Shown here: one piece after another, positions 27,525 through 36,258 of the stretch
Layout of the letters: each line of letters opens with the position of its first letter
How positions within the stretch are numbered: position 1 is the stretch's first letter
Source of the DNA: Bacillus sp. CECT 9360
GTDB lineage: Bacteria > Bacillota > Bacilli > Bacillales > DSM-1321
Assembly (NCBI RefSeq): GCF_918741275.1
Contig: NZ_CAKKNA010000003.1
Span: forward strand, 62,001-126,000
Direction of reading: 5' to 3'
DNA: 64,000 bases
Notes under the pieces: model-generated
What the model was told of the DNA's origin: nothing
Seen by the model: the letters and a program-made list of their open reading frames with translations, nothing else
Databases searched by the model: none
Made by a program: the position numbers and the translations under genes

Positions 27525-28556
27525 TTACCTTCTCTTTGTTACCATCTTCATTACTGGTGAGAATGTATCATGACTTTTTCTAAGGTCGTCAGTGTCCATC
27601 TGAATGTACCTTCTCATTGTCCTTATATCTGACCATCCGCCCATCTTTTGCAGTGTAAAAGCATCGCACCCATTTAAGGTCATATACTTTGCCCAAGTAT
27701 GCCTGTATACGTGAGCGGTTACCTTTTTGCCTTCTATTCCTGCTTTTTCTCCGTAATACTTAAGACGCTTGTTGAAATGATTTTGACCAAGCGGTTCTCC
27801 GTATGAAGAAAGGAATATCCTATCCGTTGAAAAATGCTTTTTATTTTCATTAATCAGTTGCAACAGTAATTTAACTGTATGTGCAGAAATCGGAACAATC
27901 CGAGGTTTACGATTTTTATTTTTCTCCCCGCCAAGTGTAATAAACCTTGTTTGGAAATCAACATCCCCTGCACGTAAGCTAAGTAGTTCATTGGCTCTGA
28001 TTCCACTGTCTAATAACAAAACCATGGCTACATAATCTCTATATCCAACATAATCTCGTTGATTTGGCTGCTTTAGTAACTCTTTAACTTCTTCATCAGT
28101 AAAACAGTTTGTAAGGTCTATATCCTGTTTTAATAACCGTACACCTGACATCGGGTTAACCTCGATTAAATCTTCCCGCTCAAGAAAATTAAACATGGCA
28201 CGATACACCCTGAGTCGAATATTAATGGTTGTTTCGGATAAGCCTATGCCTTGGTCACTTTGAATAAATTTATGCCCATTATACTTTGGTGCATCGTATT
28301 TCAAATAATTGATGTAGTCACGAAATATCTGAGGTGAAAGTTCATCTACAGTTTCAATTTCATAATTATTTTGAAGCCAAGTAACGAAATATCCCCAATC
28401 CTTTCGATAATCCTTTAATGTCCGTTCTCTTAAACCTTCTGCACTCTTTCCAGAAACAACTAGGTCAATTGCTTGTTCCATCGTTAATTTTGGATATTCC
28501 TTTTGATTGGACATTTTCCCTACTGGTTTTTTCCTTATTCGCTTGTTTAAAGACAT
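27525..28556 (-). CDS. Tyrosine-recombinase integrase of the element
   Basis: Site-specific integrase of the XerC/phage integrase family, 343 residues. An N-terminal SAM-like DNA-binding domain (residues about 25-130, including RTLKDYRKDWGYFVTWL) precedes the catalytic domain. Catalytic residues are visible: Arg in LLLDSGIRANELLSLRAGDV, the HxxR box in HVYRHTWAKY, and the nucleophile tyrosine in RTMRRYIQMD. ATG 28556 has GAGGAGG 7 bases upstream. It lies 152 bp from the intact yutM end, facing away, as usual for integrases beside their att site. It should catalyse integration into yutM. Confidence 0.95.
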   Translation of the reverse strand: MSLNKRIRKKPVGKMSNQKEYPKLTMEQAIDLVVSGKSAEGLRERTLKDYRKDWGYFVTWLQNNYEIETVDELSPQIFRDYINYLKYDAPKYNGHKFIQSDQGIGLSETTINIRLRVYRAMFNFLEREDLIEVNPMSGVRLLKQDIDLTNCFTDEEVKELLKQPNQRDYVGYRDYVAMVLLLDSGIRANELLSLRAGDVDFQTRFITLGGEKNKNRKPRIVPISAHTVKLLLQLINENKKHFSTDRIFLSSYGEPLGQNHFNKRLKYYGEKAGIEGKKVTAHVYRHTWAKYMTLNGCDAFTLQKMGGWSDIRTMRRYIQMDTDDLRKSHDTFSPVMKMVTKRR

Positions 28557-28609
28557 AAAAAAGCCTCCTCAAATAGTAATGTTTTTCAACATTAACTATC
28601 GAGAAGGCA

Positions 28610-28703
28610 TGTAATTCACAACCTTAATTTATTGCTTTTAGGGTTGTTAACACATCTTTTGAGACTTGTGTACACTCAAAATTTCAATGTAATTCATAAC
28701 CCT
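28610..28703. other. Candidate right arm-type integrase sites
   Basis: Two sites on the minus strand, AAGGTTGTGAATTACA (28610-28625) and AGGGTTATGAATTACA (28688-28703), and one on the plus strand, AGGGTTGTTAACACA (28640-28654), resemble the left sites at 17581-17618. All lie between the integrase start and the right repeat. Binding by the integrase is inferred. Confidence 0.6.
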
Positions 28704-28707
28704 ATCC

Positions 28708-29070
28708 TTAGCAATTCTCCGGTGTACCGGCATTTACCGCTGTACGGAATGACGATCCGCAACCGCACGAGGCAATCGCGTTTGGATTATCAATCGTGAA
28801 TCCGCCGCCCATCATGGACTGCTTGTAATCAATTTTAATTCCGTTCAAAATCGGGGCATCCTGGCTATCGACGAGAATATGGATGCCGAACTGTTCAAGC
28901 TGCTGATCCTTTTCGGCTGCTTCCTGTTCAAAGCCCATACCATAAGAAAGTCCGCTGCAACCACCACCTTTTACAGCTACTCTTAAGAAAGAGCCTTCTT
29001 CGCCATTATGCTTCATCATTTCTTTTATTTGAAAAGCTGCCGCTTCCGTTAATTGTAACTCTTCACTCAT
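28708..29070 (-). CDS. yutM: A-type iron-sulfur cluster carrier YutM (ErpA/IscA-like)
   Basis: 120-residue HesB/IscA-type protein that carries or inserts Fe-S clusters. The three conserved cysteines are seen in GGGCSGLSYG (residue about 37) and CGCGSSF near residue 101. ATG 29070 has GGGAGGG 7 bases upstream; codons further upstream are open but not conserved. The last 113 bp are identical to the left element repeat, so the 3' end of the present gene is element-borne yet encodes an unchanged protein. This shows a gene-restoring insertion. The function as carrier is family knowledge. Confidence 0.95.
   Translation of the reverse strand: MSEELQLTEAAAFQIKEMMKHNGEEGSFLRVAVKGGGCSGLSYGMGFEQEAAEKDQQLEQFGIHILVDSQDAPILNGIKIDYKQSMMGGGFTIDNPNAIASCGCGSSFRTAVNAGTPENC
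28712..28824 (-). repeat. Right copy of the 113-bp direct repeat (element junction)
   Basis: Identical at every base to 17431-17543; the homology ends at 28824 with CTT before GTAATC, where the left copy turns into AAGAATG. Strand exchange must have happened within this stretch. Confidence 0.93.
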
Positions 29071-29324
29071 ATAAAACCCTCCCTTAATAAATTTGAGAAA
29101 GTGCAAAATTTCCACTCGAAACCATCGTGACAATACTCTGTATAGTGAGAAGTTCACTACTCCCCTAGTATATACTAAAAAATTCAAGGTGCTCAACTCA
29201 TATACATTTAAAGGCTGAAAGAATCCAATTAATCCTGTAAAAGTATTAACGTATTCGCTATAATTATTCTATAGGGACAAATTCCTATGATAAAAGAATC
29301 ACATTATACATATGGCAAAGGGTG

Positions 29325-30020
29325 ATGGAATTGGAAGAACTACAGCCTGCATTTGACCGGAAAGTTGAATGTATCTATTGCAAAAATAAATTCACAACTA
29401 AAAAACTTCGAGCCCAATTTGTTAAGGTAACCGAGTACGATACTGACTTCCGTCCACAATACGAAAGCGATCATGCAAATCCGCTCTTTTATAATATTTT
29501 TGTCTGCCCGGAATGCGGTTTTTCATTTTCCGAAGATTTCACGAAAACTTTTGCACCCGGAACAAAGAAACAGATAGAAGAAAAGATTGCATCCAAATGG
29601 ACGAAGCACGATTATAGCGGCGAAAGAACAATCATTGATGCGCTCAACACTTATAAACTGGCAGGTTATTGTGCAACGTTAAAGAAGGAAAAACATATCA
29701 CTACGGCTGGTATTTACATGCGTCTCGCCTGGCTATACCGTCAAAAGAAAGATGATGAACAGGAAATCCGATTTTTAAAGCTCGCACGGAAGGAATATCT
29801 TGAATCCTATTCAACAGAGGATTTTAAAGGCACACAAGTCACGGAAATCCGCCTTTTGTATTTAACGGGCGAGTTGTCGGTCAGAATTGGCGACATGGCT
29901 ACGGCAACAAAATATTTTTCCATGGTTATTGAGAAACAAAAACAGGCTGTGGAGACAAAGCTGGTTGAAATGGCGAGAGAACGATGGCAGGAAATCCGTG
30001 ATCGACAAACGGCAAAATAA
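29325..30020 (+). CDS. DUF2225 family protein with N-terminal zinc knuckles
   Basis: 231-residue cytoplasmic protein of the DUF2225 family. The N-terminal part has two Cys pairs, VECIYCKNKF and FVCPECGFSF, that probably bind zinc; the C-terminal part is helical and TPR-like (YMRLAWLYRQKKDDEQEIRF, LTGELSVRIGDMATATKYFS). The start is uncertain by a few codons: ATG 29325 is preceded by AAAGGGTG, and a GTG at 29322 and a TTG at 29331 are in frame. The function is unknown. It is divergent from yutM and convergent with yuzB. Confidence 0.85.
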   Translation: MELEELQPAFDRKVECIYCKNKFTTKKLRAQFVKVTEYDTDFRPQYESDHANPLFYNIFVCPECGFSFSEDFTKTFAPGTKKQIEEKIASKWTKHDYSGERTIIDALNTYKLAGYCATLKKEKHITTAGIYMRLAWLYRQKKDDEQEIRFLKLARKEYLESYSTEDFKGTQVTEIRLLYLTGELSVRIGDMATATKYFSMVIEKQKQAVETKLVEMARERWQEIRDRQTAK

Positions 30021-30121
30021 GTGAATGAAAACCTGAAAAAGAAGCTGCCCATTTGAGAACAGCTTCTCTCATCCGTTTTCACGCCTTTCACATGCTTGAA
30101 GGGGAGGCTGCGGAATTATTT

Positions 30122-30358
30122 TTAAAACATTGGATTTTCTTCCAGATATTTATATATATTCTCGACAAGCTCTTCAGGAGTATCACCTGTAACCGGCTCG
30201 CCGTTAACAAGAGCATATAAGCTTGCCGCACATTTACCGCAATAACCCAAACAACCGTATTCTACAATATCAAAATTGGGATCTTGCTCTAGTTGTTCCA
30301 ACGCCGTCTGAGCTCCACTGGCAAGGTTGCTTATGCAAAATTCTATGATTGGGTTCAT
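30122..30358 (-). CDS. yuzB: YuzB family protein (DUF1450)
   Basis: 78-residue small protein with the pattern [10 protein letters not shown] at the N-terminus and [19 protein letters not shown] in the middle, giving four cysteines in a thioredoxin-like [2Fe-2S]-ferredoxin-like arrangement. Size and neighbours (next to yutJ) match YuzB of B. subtilis. ATG 30358 has GAGGTGAGAG upstream. Redox or metal binding is inferred from the cysteines. It is convergent with the DUF2225 gene. Confidence 0.9.
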   Translation of the reverse strand: MNPIIEFCISNLASGAQTALEQLEQDPNFDIVEYGCLGYCGKCAASLYALVNGEPVTGDTPEELVENIYKYLEENPMF

Positions 30359-30654
30359 TCTCTCACCTCTCTATCACTAACAGATTATCCTACCCTTTTT
30401 CTTTTAAACAGTCAACGAAACAAGTTTTGGAAAACGCTTTATTTTCACAATATTATTGTGATTTTGCCACAATTTCGATATACTTTGTATGGATTTAAAA
30501 ATCGCAATATTTGAATTGAAAAGTAATTATTAAACTATTTAATACCCGTTATCATTGGAGCCGATATTTATTTCACTTTAATAATAATATCTACAATATA
30601 GGGTAAGTGAAAATAGTAACAAGTTATTCTGCAGAAACAAAGGGGAAATTCACG
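30359..30654. other. Divergent yuzB-yutJ control region
   Basis: AT-rich 296-bp region with no gene; it must hold promoters for yuzB and yutJ. I see no sure promoter pair. Confidence 0.4.
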
Positions 30655-31722
30655 ATGAGAAACTTAGTCATACTTGGCGGCGGTTACGGAGGAATGAGAA
30701 TCCTTGAAAAATTATTGGATGGACAACTTCCAGACGATGTTAAAGTAACATTGGTTGACCGGAATCCATATCATTGTTTAAAAACCGAATATTATGCATT
30801 AGCAGCGGGAACGATTTCCGATCAACACATCCGGGTTGCATTTCCGGAGGATACGAAATTGAATGTCACTTATGGAGAAATCCATTCTATTGATTTAGAA
30901 GAAAAAAAAGTCATCCTGAAAGATCAGGAACCCATCGAATATGATGACCTGGTGATTGGGCTAGGGTGTGAAGATAAGTATCACAATGTTCCGGGTGCTG
31001 ATACCTATACATACAGCATCCAAACAATCGATAAATCACGCCGCACCTATCAGGCTCTGAACAATCTTGGGACAGGGTCAACCGTTTCCATCGTCGGCGC
31101 AGGGTTGAGCGGTGTCGAGCTGGCAAGTGAACTGATTGAAAGCCGACCTGATTTAAAAATTAAATTATTTGACCGCGGTGATCATATTCTTTCCGCTTTT
31201 CCTAAACGATTAAGTACATATGTTGAATCATGGTTTCACAAACATAACGTTGACATCGTTCCAAATTCAAATATTACCAAGGTTGAAGAAATGCTTTTAT
31301 ATAACCATGACGAAGCGATATCAACTGATGTAATTGTCTGGACTGCCGGAATCCAGCCGAATAAAGTTGTCAGAGATATGAATATTGAAAAGGATAAACA
31401 AGGCCGTGCGATCTTAACTCCTCAGCATTTCCTTCCGACGGATGACAGCGTCTTTGTTGTAGGGGACTGCGCAAGCCTTTCTCATGCTCCGAGTGCTCAA
31501 CTGGCTGAAGGTCAGGGTGAACAAATCGTGACAGTCCTTTTGAAAAAATGGGCAGGCGAACCGCTACCTGAGAGCTTTCCGACCATCAAATTGAAGGGCG
31601 TACTGGGCTCGCTGGGCAAAAAACACGGTTTTGGTCTTGTAGCTGACCATGCCATTACGGGAAGAGTAGCCCGTTTATTAAAATCAGGAATCCTCTGGAT
31701 GTATAAGTATCATAGAGGCTAA
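30655..31722 (+). CDS. yutJ: YutJ, NADH dehydrogenase-like flavoprotein
   Basis: 355-residue FAD-dependent oxidoreductase of the NDH-2-like family. The start is ATG 30655 with AAAGGGG about 9 bases upstream. The FAD motif ILGGGYGGMRIL is at the N-terminus, the NADH motif IVGAGLSGVELA near residue 145, and VFVVGDCASLSHAPSAQLAE near residue 265. It is shorter at the C-terminus than YumB and lacks a clear membrane helix. The electron acceptor is unknown. A terminator follows at once. Confidence 0.93.
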   Translation: MRNLVILGGGYGGMRILEKLLDGQLPDDVKVTLVDRNPYHCLKTEYYALAAGTISDQHIRVAFPEDTKLNVTYGEIHSIDLEEKKVILKDQEPIEYDDLVIGLGCEDKYHNVPGADTYTYSIQTIDKSRRTYQALNNLGTGSTVSIVGAGLSGVELASELIESRPDLKIKLFDRGDHILSAFPKRLSTYVESWFHKHNVDIVPNSNITKVEEMLLYNHDEAISTDVIVWTAGIQPNKVVRDMNIEKDKQGRAILTPQHFLPTDDSVFVVGDCASLSHAPSAQLAEGQGEQIVTVLLKKWAGEPLPESFPTIKLKGVLGSLGKKHGFGLVADHAITGRVARLLKSGILWMYKYHRG

Positions 31723-31723
31723 A

Positions 31724-31753
31724 AAACTTGCTGAATTTCAGCAAGTTTTTTTG
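31724..31753 (+). terminator. Terminator of yutJ
   Basis: Perfect 11-bp stem AAACTTGCTGA/TCAGCAAGTTT (31724-31734 with 31738-31748) ending in T7, directly after the stop codon. Confidence 0.92.
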
Positions 31754-31766
31754 TTTTGACCTGCTT

Positions 31767-31895
31767 GTTGATTTCTGCTCCGGACGCTCGCTTTCCGCGG
31801 GCAGTCCGGGAGCCTCCTCGACGAAAGGCACACCTGCGGGGTCTCCCCTGGCCTGCTCTTCCCGCAGGAGTCTCGCGTCCTCCGCTCCAATCAAC
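31767..31895 (-). repeat. GC-rich Bacillaceae intergenic repeat, inverted third copy
   Basis: 129-bp unit with ends GTTGATT/AATCAAC, in the opposite orientation to the copies at 13.4 and 13.7 kb. The shared internal blocks are TTTCCGCGGGC, AGCCTCCTCG, TGCGGGGTCTC and CCCGCAGGAGTC. It lies between the yutJ terminator and the yuzD 3' end. Confidence 0.8.
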
Positions 31896-31939
31896 GTAGA
31901 GAAACTCGATGAAATAGGGTTTGCCTACAGCTTTTTTTC

Positions 31940-32263
31940 TTAGCTTTTATACCCGTACTTTTCCATTTCTTTAACGATTGCTTTTAGCTGTGGATTGCCT
32001 TCCCCGACTATTTCATTCTCAATGACTACCACTGGATAGAACAGGTCTTCTTCGATGACCCTTTTCGAGAAATCCAGTTTTTTTTGTTCCGCCTGGGGAT
32101 TGAATATGTCAATATAGGTAATCGTAAAATTCTGATCCGGAAATTTTCTGGAGAGGGCTGCCTCAAGCCATTCGTATGTTTCCTTCGATGATGGCAGATT
32201 CACACAGCTCGCACATATTTGTTCGGCACCGTATACTTGTATCTCAATCTCTTTTTGCTCCAT
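31940..32263 (-). CDS. yuzD: YuzD family protein (DUF1462)
   Basis: 107-residue thioredoxin-like small protein. The N-terminal IQVYGAEQICASCVNLPSSK holds a CxxC pair, and the C-terminus has FYPVVVIENEIVGEGNPQLK, which is the cis-Pro and last strands of the fold. ATG 32263 has AGGAGGGG upstream. The gene is divergent from the Fe-S scaffold gene yutI, as in B. subtilis, so a thiol redox role near Fe-S assembly is plausible but unproved. Confidence 0.92.
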   Translation of the reverse strand: MEQKEIEIQVYGAEQICASCVNLPSSKETYEWLEAALSRKFPDQNFTITYIDIFNPQAEQKKLDFSKRVIEEDLFYPVVVIENEIVGEGNPQLKAIVKEMEKYGYKS

Positions 32264-32403
32264 GTTTCCCCTCCTGATTATTTATTTCCATTGTACCTGA
32301 TTTCCAGATGTAAAAAAAAAGAAAGATTCCATTAGAAGAAGTTTGAGTTGAATTTTTTTGAGTCATGGCAGTATAATAAAGAATAGGAAAGGAGTCGATT
32401 GCA

Positions 32404-32640
32404 ATGTCTGAACAGGCAATGTTTGGTCAGGTTCAAGAGGTGCTAGATAAACTTCGTCCGTTTCTTCTTCGTGACGGCGGTGACTGTGAACTTGTGGATG
32501 TAGATGATGGAATTGTCAAGCTTCGTTTGCTTGGAGCATGCGGCAGCTGCCCAAGTTCTACTATCACGCTAAAAGCTGGTATTGAACGCGCTCTTCTTGA
32601 AGAAGTTCCAGGTGTAGAAGAAGTTGAACAAGTATTCTAA
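32404..32640 (+). CDS. yutI: NifU C-terminal-domain Fe-S scaffold YutI
   Basis: 78-residue protein made only of the NifU C-terminal (Nfu) domain. [20 protein letters not shown] and the cluster-binding [18 protein letters not shown] with CxxC are clear. By family knowledge it carries a [4Fe-4S] or [2Fe-2S] cluster between two monomers and hands it to apoproteins. ATG 32404 has AGGAG upstream. Together with yutM and suf it makes the Fe-S theme of this region. It is followed by a structured repeat and a bidirectional terminator. Confidence 0.96.
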   Translation: MSEQAMFGQVQEVLDKLRPFLLRDGGDCELVDVDDGIVKLRLLGACGSCPSSTITLKAGIERALLEEVPGVEEVEQVF

Positions 32641-32661
32641 TAGAGTAACATATACAGTAAA

Positions 32662-32744
32662 CTCGCCGATTGGCGAGCCTGAAAGGCGAAATCAGAGGCG
32701 TAGTTGCCCTTATGCAGATAAGAAAGTTTATACTTTCTTATCTG
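32662..32744 (+). repeat. Structured repeat after yutI (family with 45288-45369)
   Basis: Three consecutive hairpins: CTCGCC/GGCGAG (32662-32677), GCCT/AGGC (about 32677-32688), and a perfect 13-bp stem GCAGATAAGAAAG/CTTTCTTATCTGC (32714-32744) with the loop TTTATA. The same string of blocks recurs upstream of lipA. Confidence 0.75.
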
Positions 32745-32751
32745 CGAAAAT

Positions 32752-32807
32752 AAAGCTGACTATGTGAAGTGTCCTTTATGAAGGACACTCACTACAGTCA
32801 GCTTTTT
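32752..32807. terminator. Bidirectional terminator between yutI and thrB
   Basis: Outer stem AAAGCTGACT/AGTCAGCTTT (32752-32761 with 32796-32805) and inner stem GTGTCCTT/AAGGACAC, with T6 on the right and AT-rich DNA on the left. It is 3 bp from the thrB stop. Confidence 0.88.
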
Positions 32808-32809
32808 TG

Positions 32810-33748
32810 CTATGCTCTTTCTTTCGATTTAAGCTTCTCTCCTGTTAACATTTCAACCTTGCTTCCTTGATTATCGATTTTCAGTTCTTGTACAATAAAC
32901 TCTGGAAATGCTTCAGCCAGGTTCTTCTTTACTTTGCTTGCCTTATCCCATAAAGCAAAGCTGATTACCGTAGGGCCGGCCCCGCTCAAGACTGTTCCAA
33001 ATGCACCTGATTCTTCAGCAACTTCTTCCACTTTGGCTAAATGAGGGACAAGATGTGAACGAAATGGCTGGTGGAATTCATCATTTTTCATCATTTCTCC
33101 AGCCAGCTTCCATTGCTTGGACAACAGTGCCGCAACCAATACATTGGAAACAGCGCTTGCCTGCACAGCATTTCCAAATGAAAGCGTAGCAGGCAATACT
33201 TCTCTTGACTCCTCCGTTGGGAGTTCATAATCCGGAATGACGGCAATTACCTTCACTTCATCAAGTGGAAATGAAAGGACATCCGTTTTCTCTTTAACAT
33301 GCCGACCTACGACAAGCCCTCCATATACAGAGGCACCCGCATTATCTGGATGTCCCTCAAAGGAGGAGGCATGCCGGTTTTTTTCTTCTCTCGTTAATTG
33401 AAGACCGCCGGCTACGTTCGCCAGTTCAATGCCGGCCACAATTGCGGACGCGCTGCTTCCAAGTCCTCTCGTAAGCGGAATATCACTGGACACATACACG
33501 CGGCACGGCCTTAGTTCCTTTCCGTGATGGTCCGCAACTTTTTTGGCCACTGAAATGATATAATTGTCTTCATTTGAAGGAAAAACAGCCAATTCCGTTG
33601 TAAGCGGAATGACCTCCCATTTCTCAGCAAGGCTGACTTCCAGTTTCAGGTAAAGTCCAAGCGCCAAGCCAATAGAGTCAAAGCCCGGTCCTAAATTGGC
33701 AGTGCTTGCCGGTACGGTGATGGAGTACATCTCACCTTCTTGCATCAT
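32810..33748 (-). CDS. thrB: Homoserine kinase
   Basis: GHMP-family kinase, 312 residues, that phosphorylates L-homoserine with ATP in threonine synthesis. The N-terminal [19 protein letters not shown] and the ATP-binding [18 protein letters not shown] near residue 100 are diagnostic. ATG 33748 overlaps the thrC stop by 4 bp (ATGA); an ATG at 33730 is less likely. It is the last gene of the hom-thrC-thrB operon, which ends at a strong terminator. Confidence 0.97.
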   Translation of the reverse strand: MMQEGEMYSITVPASTANLGPGFDSIGLALGLYLKLEVSLAEKWEVIPLTTELAVFPSNEDNYIISVAKKVADHHGKELRPCRVYVSSDIPLTRGLGSSASAIVAGIELANVAGGLQLTREEKNRHASSFEGHPDNAGASVYGGLVVGRHVKEKTDVLSFPLDEVKVIAVIPDYELPTEESREVLPATLSFGNAVQASAVSNVLVAALLSKQWKLAGEMMKNDEFHQPFRSHLVPHLAKVEEVAEESGAFGTVLSGAGPTVISFALWDKASKVKKNLAEAFPEFIVQELKIDNQGSKVEMLTGEKLKSKERA

Positions 33749-34806
33749 GACTTGACCACATCTTGCAAGTGTTCCATGATGATCTTTTCGTCCATCGCTA
33801 ACAAAACAGGCTGAATGAGACTTGTTTCCACAGCAGTCGTCGGATCCTTTAAGCCATTGCCAGTTAATACGGCAACCACCTTACTTCCTTTTTTAATTTC
33901 TCCGCTCTGCAGCTGTTTTTGCAGACCGGCAATGGAGGCACAAGAAGCAGGTTCGGCAAAGATTCCTTCCTTGCTGGCCAATAAACGGTAGGCAGCTAAA
34001 ATTTCTTCATCAGAAACCTCGTCGATTTTTCCATTTGATTCCGCTGCTGCTTCCACCGCGAATTTCCAGCTTGCTGGATTTCCGATTCGAATTGCTGTAG
34101 CAATGGTTTCCGGACTTTCAAAGACACGATCATGAACAATCGCAGCGGCGCCTTCCGCTTCAAATCCTCTCATTTGCGGCAGCCCTGTTCCTTTTTGCTG
34201 ATGGTACTCTTTAAAGCCTTTCCAATAGGCTGTGATATTCCCGGCATTCCCTACCGGCAGTGCAAGCACGTCAGGTGCTCCGCCTAGCACATCACAAATT
34301 TCAAATGCTGCCGTTTTTTGTCCTTCAATCCGATATGGATTTACAGAGTTTACAAGCGTAATTGGGGAAACATTACTAATGTTGCGGACAATCTGCAGTG
34401 CGTTATCAAAATTTCCCTCGATCGAGATGATTTCTGCGCCATACATAACAGCCTGTGCAAGCTTCCCCATTGCGATCTTTCCTTCAGGAATGACAACGAT
34501 ACAGCGCAGTCCCGCTCTTGCAGCATAAGCCGCGGCGGCAGCTGACGTATTGCCCGTTGATGCGCAAATGATTGTATCGCTTCCCTCTTCAATCGCCTTT
34601 GCCACAGCCATTACCATTCCACGGTCTTTAAAAGAACCAGTCGGATTGGCTCCTTCGTATTTAACATAAAGCTCGACGCCCAATTCCTCAGATAGCCGTT
34701 CACAAGGAAGCAATGGTGTGTTTCCTTCTAGCAGTGTCAGTGCCGGGGTTTTTTCCGATACAGGTAGGAATGATGCATATTCTTGAATTAATCCTCTCCA
34801 GCTCAT
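33745..34806 (-). CDS. thrC: Threonine synthase
   Basis: PLP-dependent threonine synthase, 353 residues, that turns O-phosphohomoserine into threonine. The PLP lysine lies in [18 protein letters not shown] near residue 60, with the phosphate-binding loop [14 protein letters not shown] near residue 190. It begins at ATG 34806, overlapping the hom stop by 4 bp, and ends overlapping thrB by 4 bp, so all three proteins are translationally coupled. Normal length for Bacillus ThrC. Confidence 0.97.
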   Translation of the reverse strand: MSWRGLIQEYASFLPVSEKTPALTLLEGNTPLLPCERLSEELGVELYVKYEGANPTGSFKDRGMVMAVAKAIEEGSDTIICASTGNTSAAAAAYAARAGLRCIVVIPEGKIAMGKLAQAVMYGAEIISIEGNFDNALQIVRNISNVSPITLVNSVNPYRIEGQKTAAFEICDVLGGAPDVLALPVGNAGNITAYWKGFKEYHQQKGTGLPQMRGFEAEGAAAIVHDRVFESPETIATAIRIGNPASWKFAVEAAAESNGKIDEVSDEEILAAYRLLASKEGIFAEPASCASIAGLQKQLQSGEIKKGSKVVAVLTGNGLKDPTTAVETSLIQPVLLAMDEKIIMEHLQDVVKS

Positions 34807-36101
34807 ATTGCTCCCTCTCCTTCTACGCGGTATGCACTTTTTATTTCTTTAATCATTTCGTAATCATTTAGTTCCTGCATAATTTTTTCAAAATTATATA
34901 AGGATGCCCGATGTGTTACAAGTACAACTTCAGATGATTCCTTCTGCTTTAACGGAAGCTGAAGGATTTTATCGAAGCTCACCCCATGGTCTGAGAAAAT
35001 AGAGGTAATATTCGCCAGTACACCTACTTCATCGCTGACATGCAGCCGGATGAAAAATTTGGCGTTGATATCCTCCGGGCCTTTCATTGCTTTCGGGTAT
35101 TGCGGGGCCACGGCGCTTCTGCCATTCACTCCCAGTCTCAAATTCTTTAAAACTCCCACTAAATCGGAAACGATTGCTGTAGCCGTCGGGAGGCTTCCCG
35201 CACCCGGTCCGTAGAACATCGTCTCACCGACCGCTTCTCCGTACACATAGACTGCATTATATTCATCTTTTACAGAAGCAAGCGGGTGATCTTCGGGGAG
35301 TAGAGTAGGCTGGACGCTTACTTCCACTTTTTCATCGCAGCGTGAGGCTATACCAATCAACTTCATCGTGTAGCCAAGCTTTTGACTATAATCCAAATCA
35401 TCCTTACTGATTTCTGTAATACCCTGTACCTTTACATCATCCAAGTCTATATTCATTGAAAAACCAAGGGTAGCGAGGATCGACATTTTACGAGCGGCAT
35501 CCATCCCGCTGACGTCAGAAGTGGGATCTGCTTCCGCATAGCCCAATTCCTGCGCCTCTTTAAGCACATCTTCATACGCGCTGCCGTTATTGCTCATTTT
35601 TGTTAAAATAAAGTTCGTCGTGCCATTGACGATACCCATCATCTTTGTAATCCGATCCGATGCAAGCCCGTCTACCAAACCTCTTAAAATTGGAATTCCA
35701 CCAGCAACACTGGCTTCGTAAAACAAGTCACATTGATTTGCGGTGGCTTCCGACAATAATTCAGGACCATGAAGGGCCATCAAATCTTTATTCGCTGTCA
35801 CGACATGTTTTTTATTTCTAAGTAAATTGAGTAGGAGACCGCGAGTTTCTTCTATGCCGCCCATGACCTCAATCACTACGTCGATATCGGGATCATTGAT
35901 AACATCGTCCGGGTTTGTTGTAAGCAAGCTGGAATCAACAGCCACCTGGCGTTCTTTCGATAAGCTCTTTACAAGTATTTTCTTGATGACTACAGGGCAT
36001 CCGATTTGGTGCATCAGTTTGTCTTGATGACTCTCGACAATTTTGACGACTCCCGAACCGACTGTACCTAATCCTAGCAGCCCGATAGAGATGGCTTTCA
36101 T
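34803..36101 (-). CDS. hom: Homoserine dehydrogenase
   Basis: NAD(P)-dependent homoserine dehydrogenase, 432 residues, at the branch to threonine and methionine. The start is ATG 36101 with GAGGGGAAATTAT upstream; codons further upstream are open but lack conservation. The nucleotide motif [15 protein letters not shown] is at the N-terminus, the catalytic region with [11 protein letters not shown] near residue 150, and a C-terminal ACT domain (residues about 350-430, [20 protein letters not shown]) that should sense threonine. A good sigma-A promoter lies 60-90 bp upstream. Confidence 0.97.
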   Translation of the reverse strand: MKAISIGLLGLGTVGSGVVKIVESHQDKLMHQIGCPVVIKKILVKSLSKERQVAVDSSLLTTNPDDVINDPDIDVVIEVMGGIEETRGLLLNLLRNKKHVVTANKDLMALHGPELLSEATANQCDLFYEASVAGGIPILRGLVDGLASDRITKMMGIVNGTTNFILTKMSNNGSAYEDVLKEAQELGYAEADPTSDVSGMDAARKMSILATLGFSMNIDLDDVKVQGITEISKDDLDYSQKLGYTMKLIGIASRCDEKVEVSVQPTLLPEDHPLASVKDEYNAVYVYGEAVGETMFYGPGAGSLPTATAIVSDLVGVLKNLRLGVNGRSAVAPQYPKAMKGPEDINAKFFIRLHVSDEVGVLANITSIFSDHGVSFDKILQLPLKQKESSEVVLVTHRASLYNFEKIMQELNDYEMIKEIKSAYRVEGEGAI

Positions 36102-36158
36102 ATAATTTCCCCTCTTCCCTGTTTTCTCTACATATACATTTGTTTTTACATAGTAGAC

Positions 36159-36187
36159 ATTATAAGGTGTATTCCACAAATTATCAA
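36159..36187 (-). promoter_or_regulatory. Sigma-A promoter of hom-thrC-thrB
   Basis: On the minus strand TTGATA (36187-36182) and TATAAT (36164-36159) are 17 bp apart. The transcript would have a leader of about 50 nt before hom. Confidence 0.8.
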
Positions 36188-36215
36188 GAGTGACAGGCTA
36201 CTCTATTATTTTATT

Positions 36216-36254
36216 AAGAAAAAGTGCCCTTCCCTTTTGGAAAAGCACTTTCTT
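36216..36254 (-). terminator. Terminator of the L,D-transpeptidase gene
   Basis: Stem AAGAAAAAGTGC/GCACTTTCTT (36216-36227 with 36245-36254) 5 bp past the stop at 36259, with AT-rich DNA after it on the minus strand. Confidence 0.7.
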
Positions 36255-36258
36255 AACG

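Larger units (their letters stand above)
17431..28824. mobile_element. Integrated tyrosine-recombinase element in yutM, repeat-to-repeat spacing 11,281 bp
   Basis: Bounded by a perfect 113-bp direct repeat of the yutM 3' end (17431-17543 and 28712-28824). It carries a tyrosine integrase 152 bp from the right junction, candidate arm-type sites at both ends, and only minus-strand cargo. Cargo from right to left: integrase, a broken element protein, ECF sigma and anti-sigma, EcsB-like permease, GNAT acetyltransferase, a frameshifted recombinase, and a HEPN-motif protein. The interior is visibly more AT-rich than the flanks. No relaxase, replication protein or conjugation gene is recognised, so it is an island or a mobilizable remnant rather than a self-transmissible element. 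Confidence 0.92.

Noticed and set aside
17431-28824. Prophage
   Set aside because: No capsid, terminase, portal, tail or lysis genes; only integrase and cargo.
36165-36181. CodY box in the hom promoter spacer
   Set aside because: The 15-mer AATTTGTGGAATACA differs from the CodY consensus at six places.
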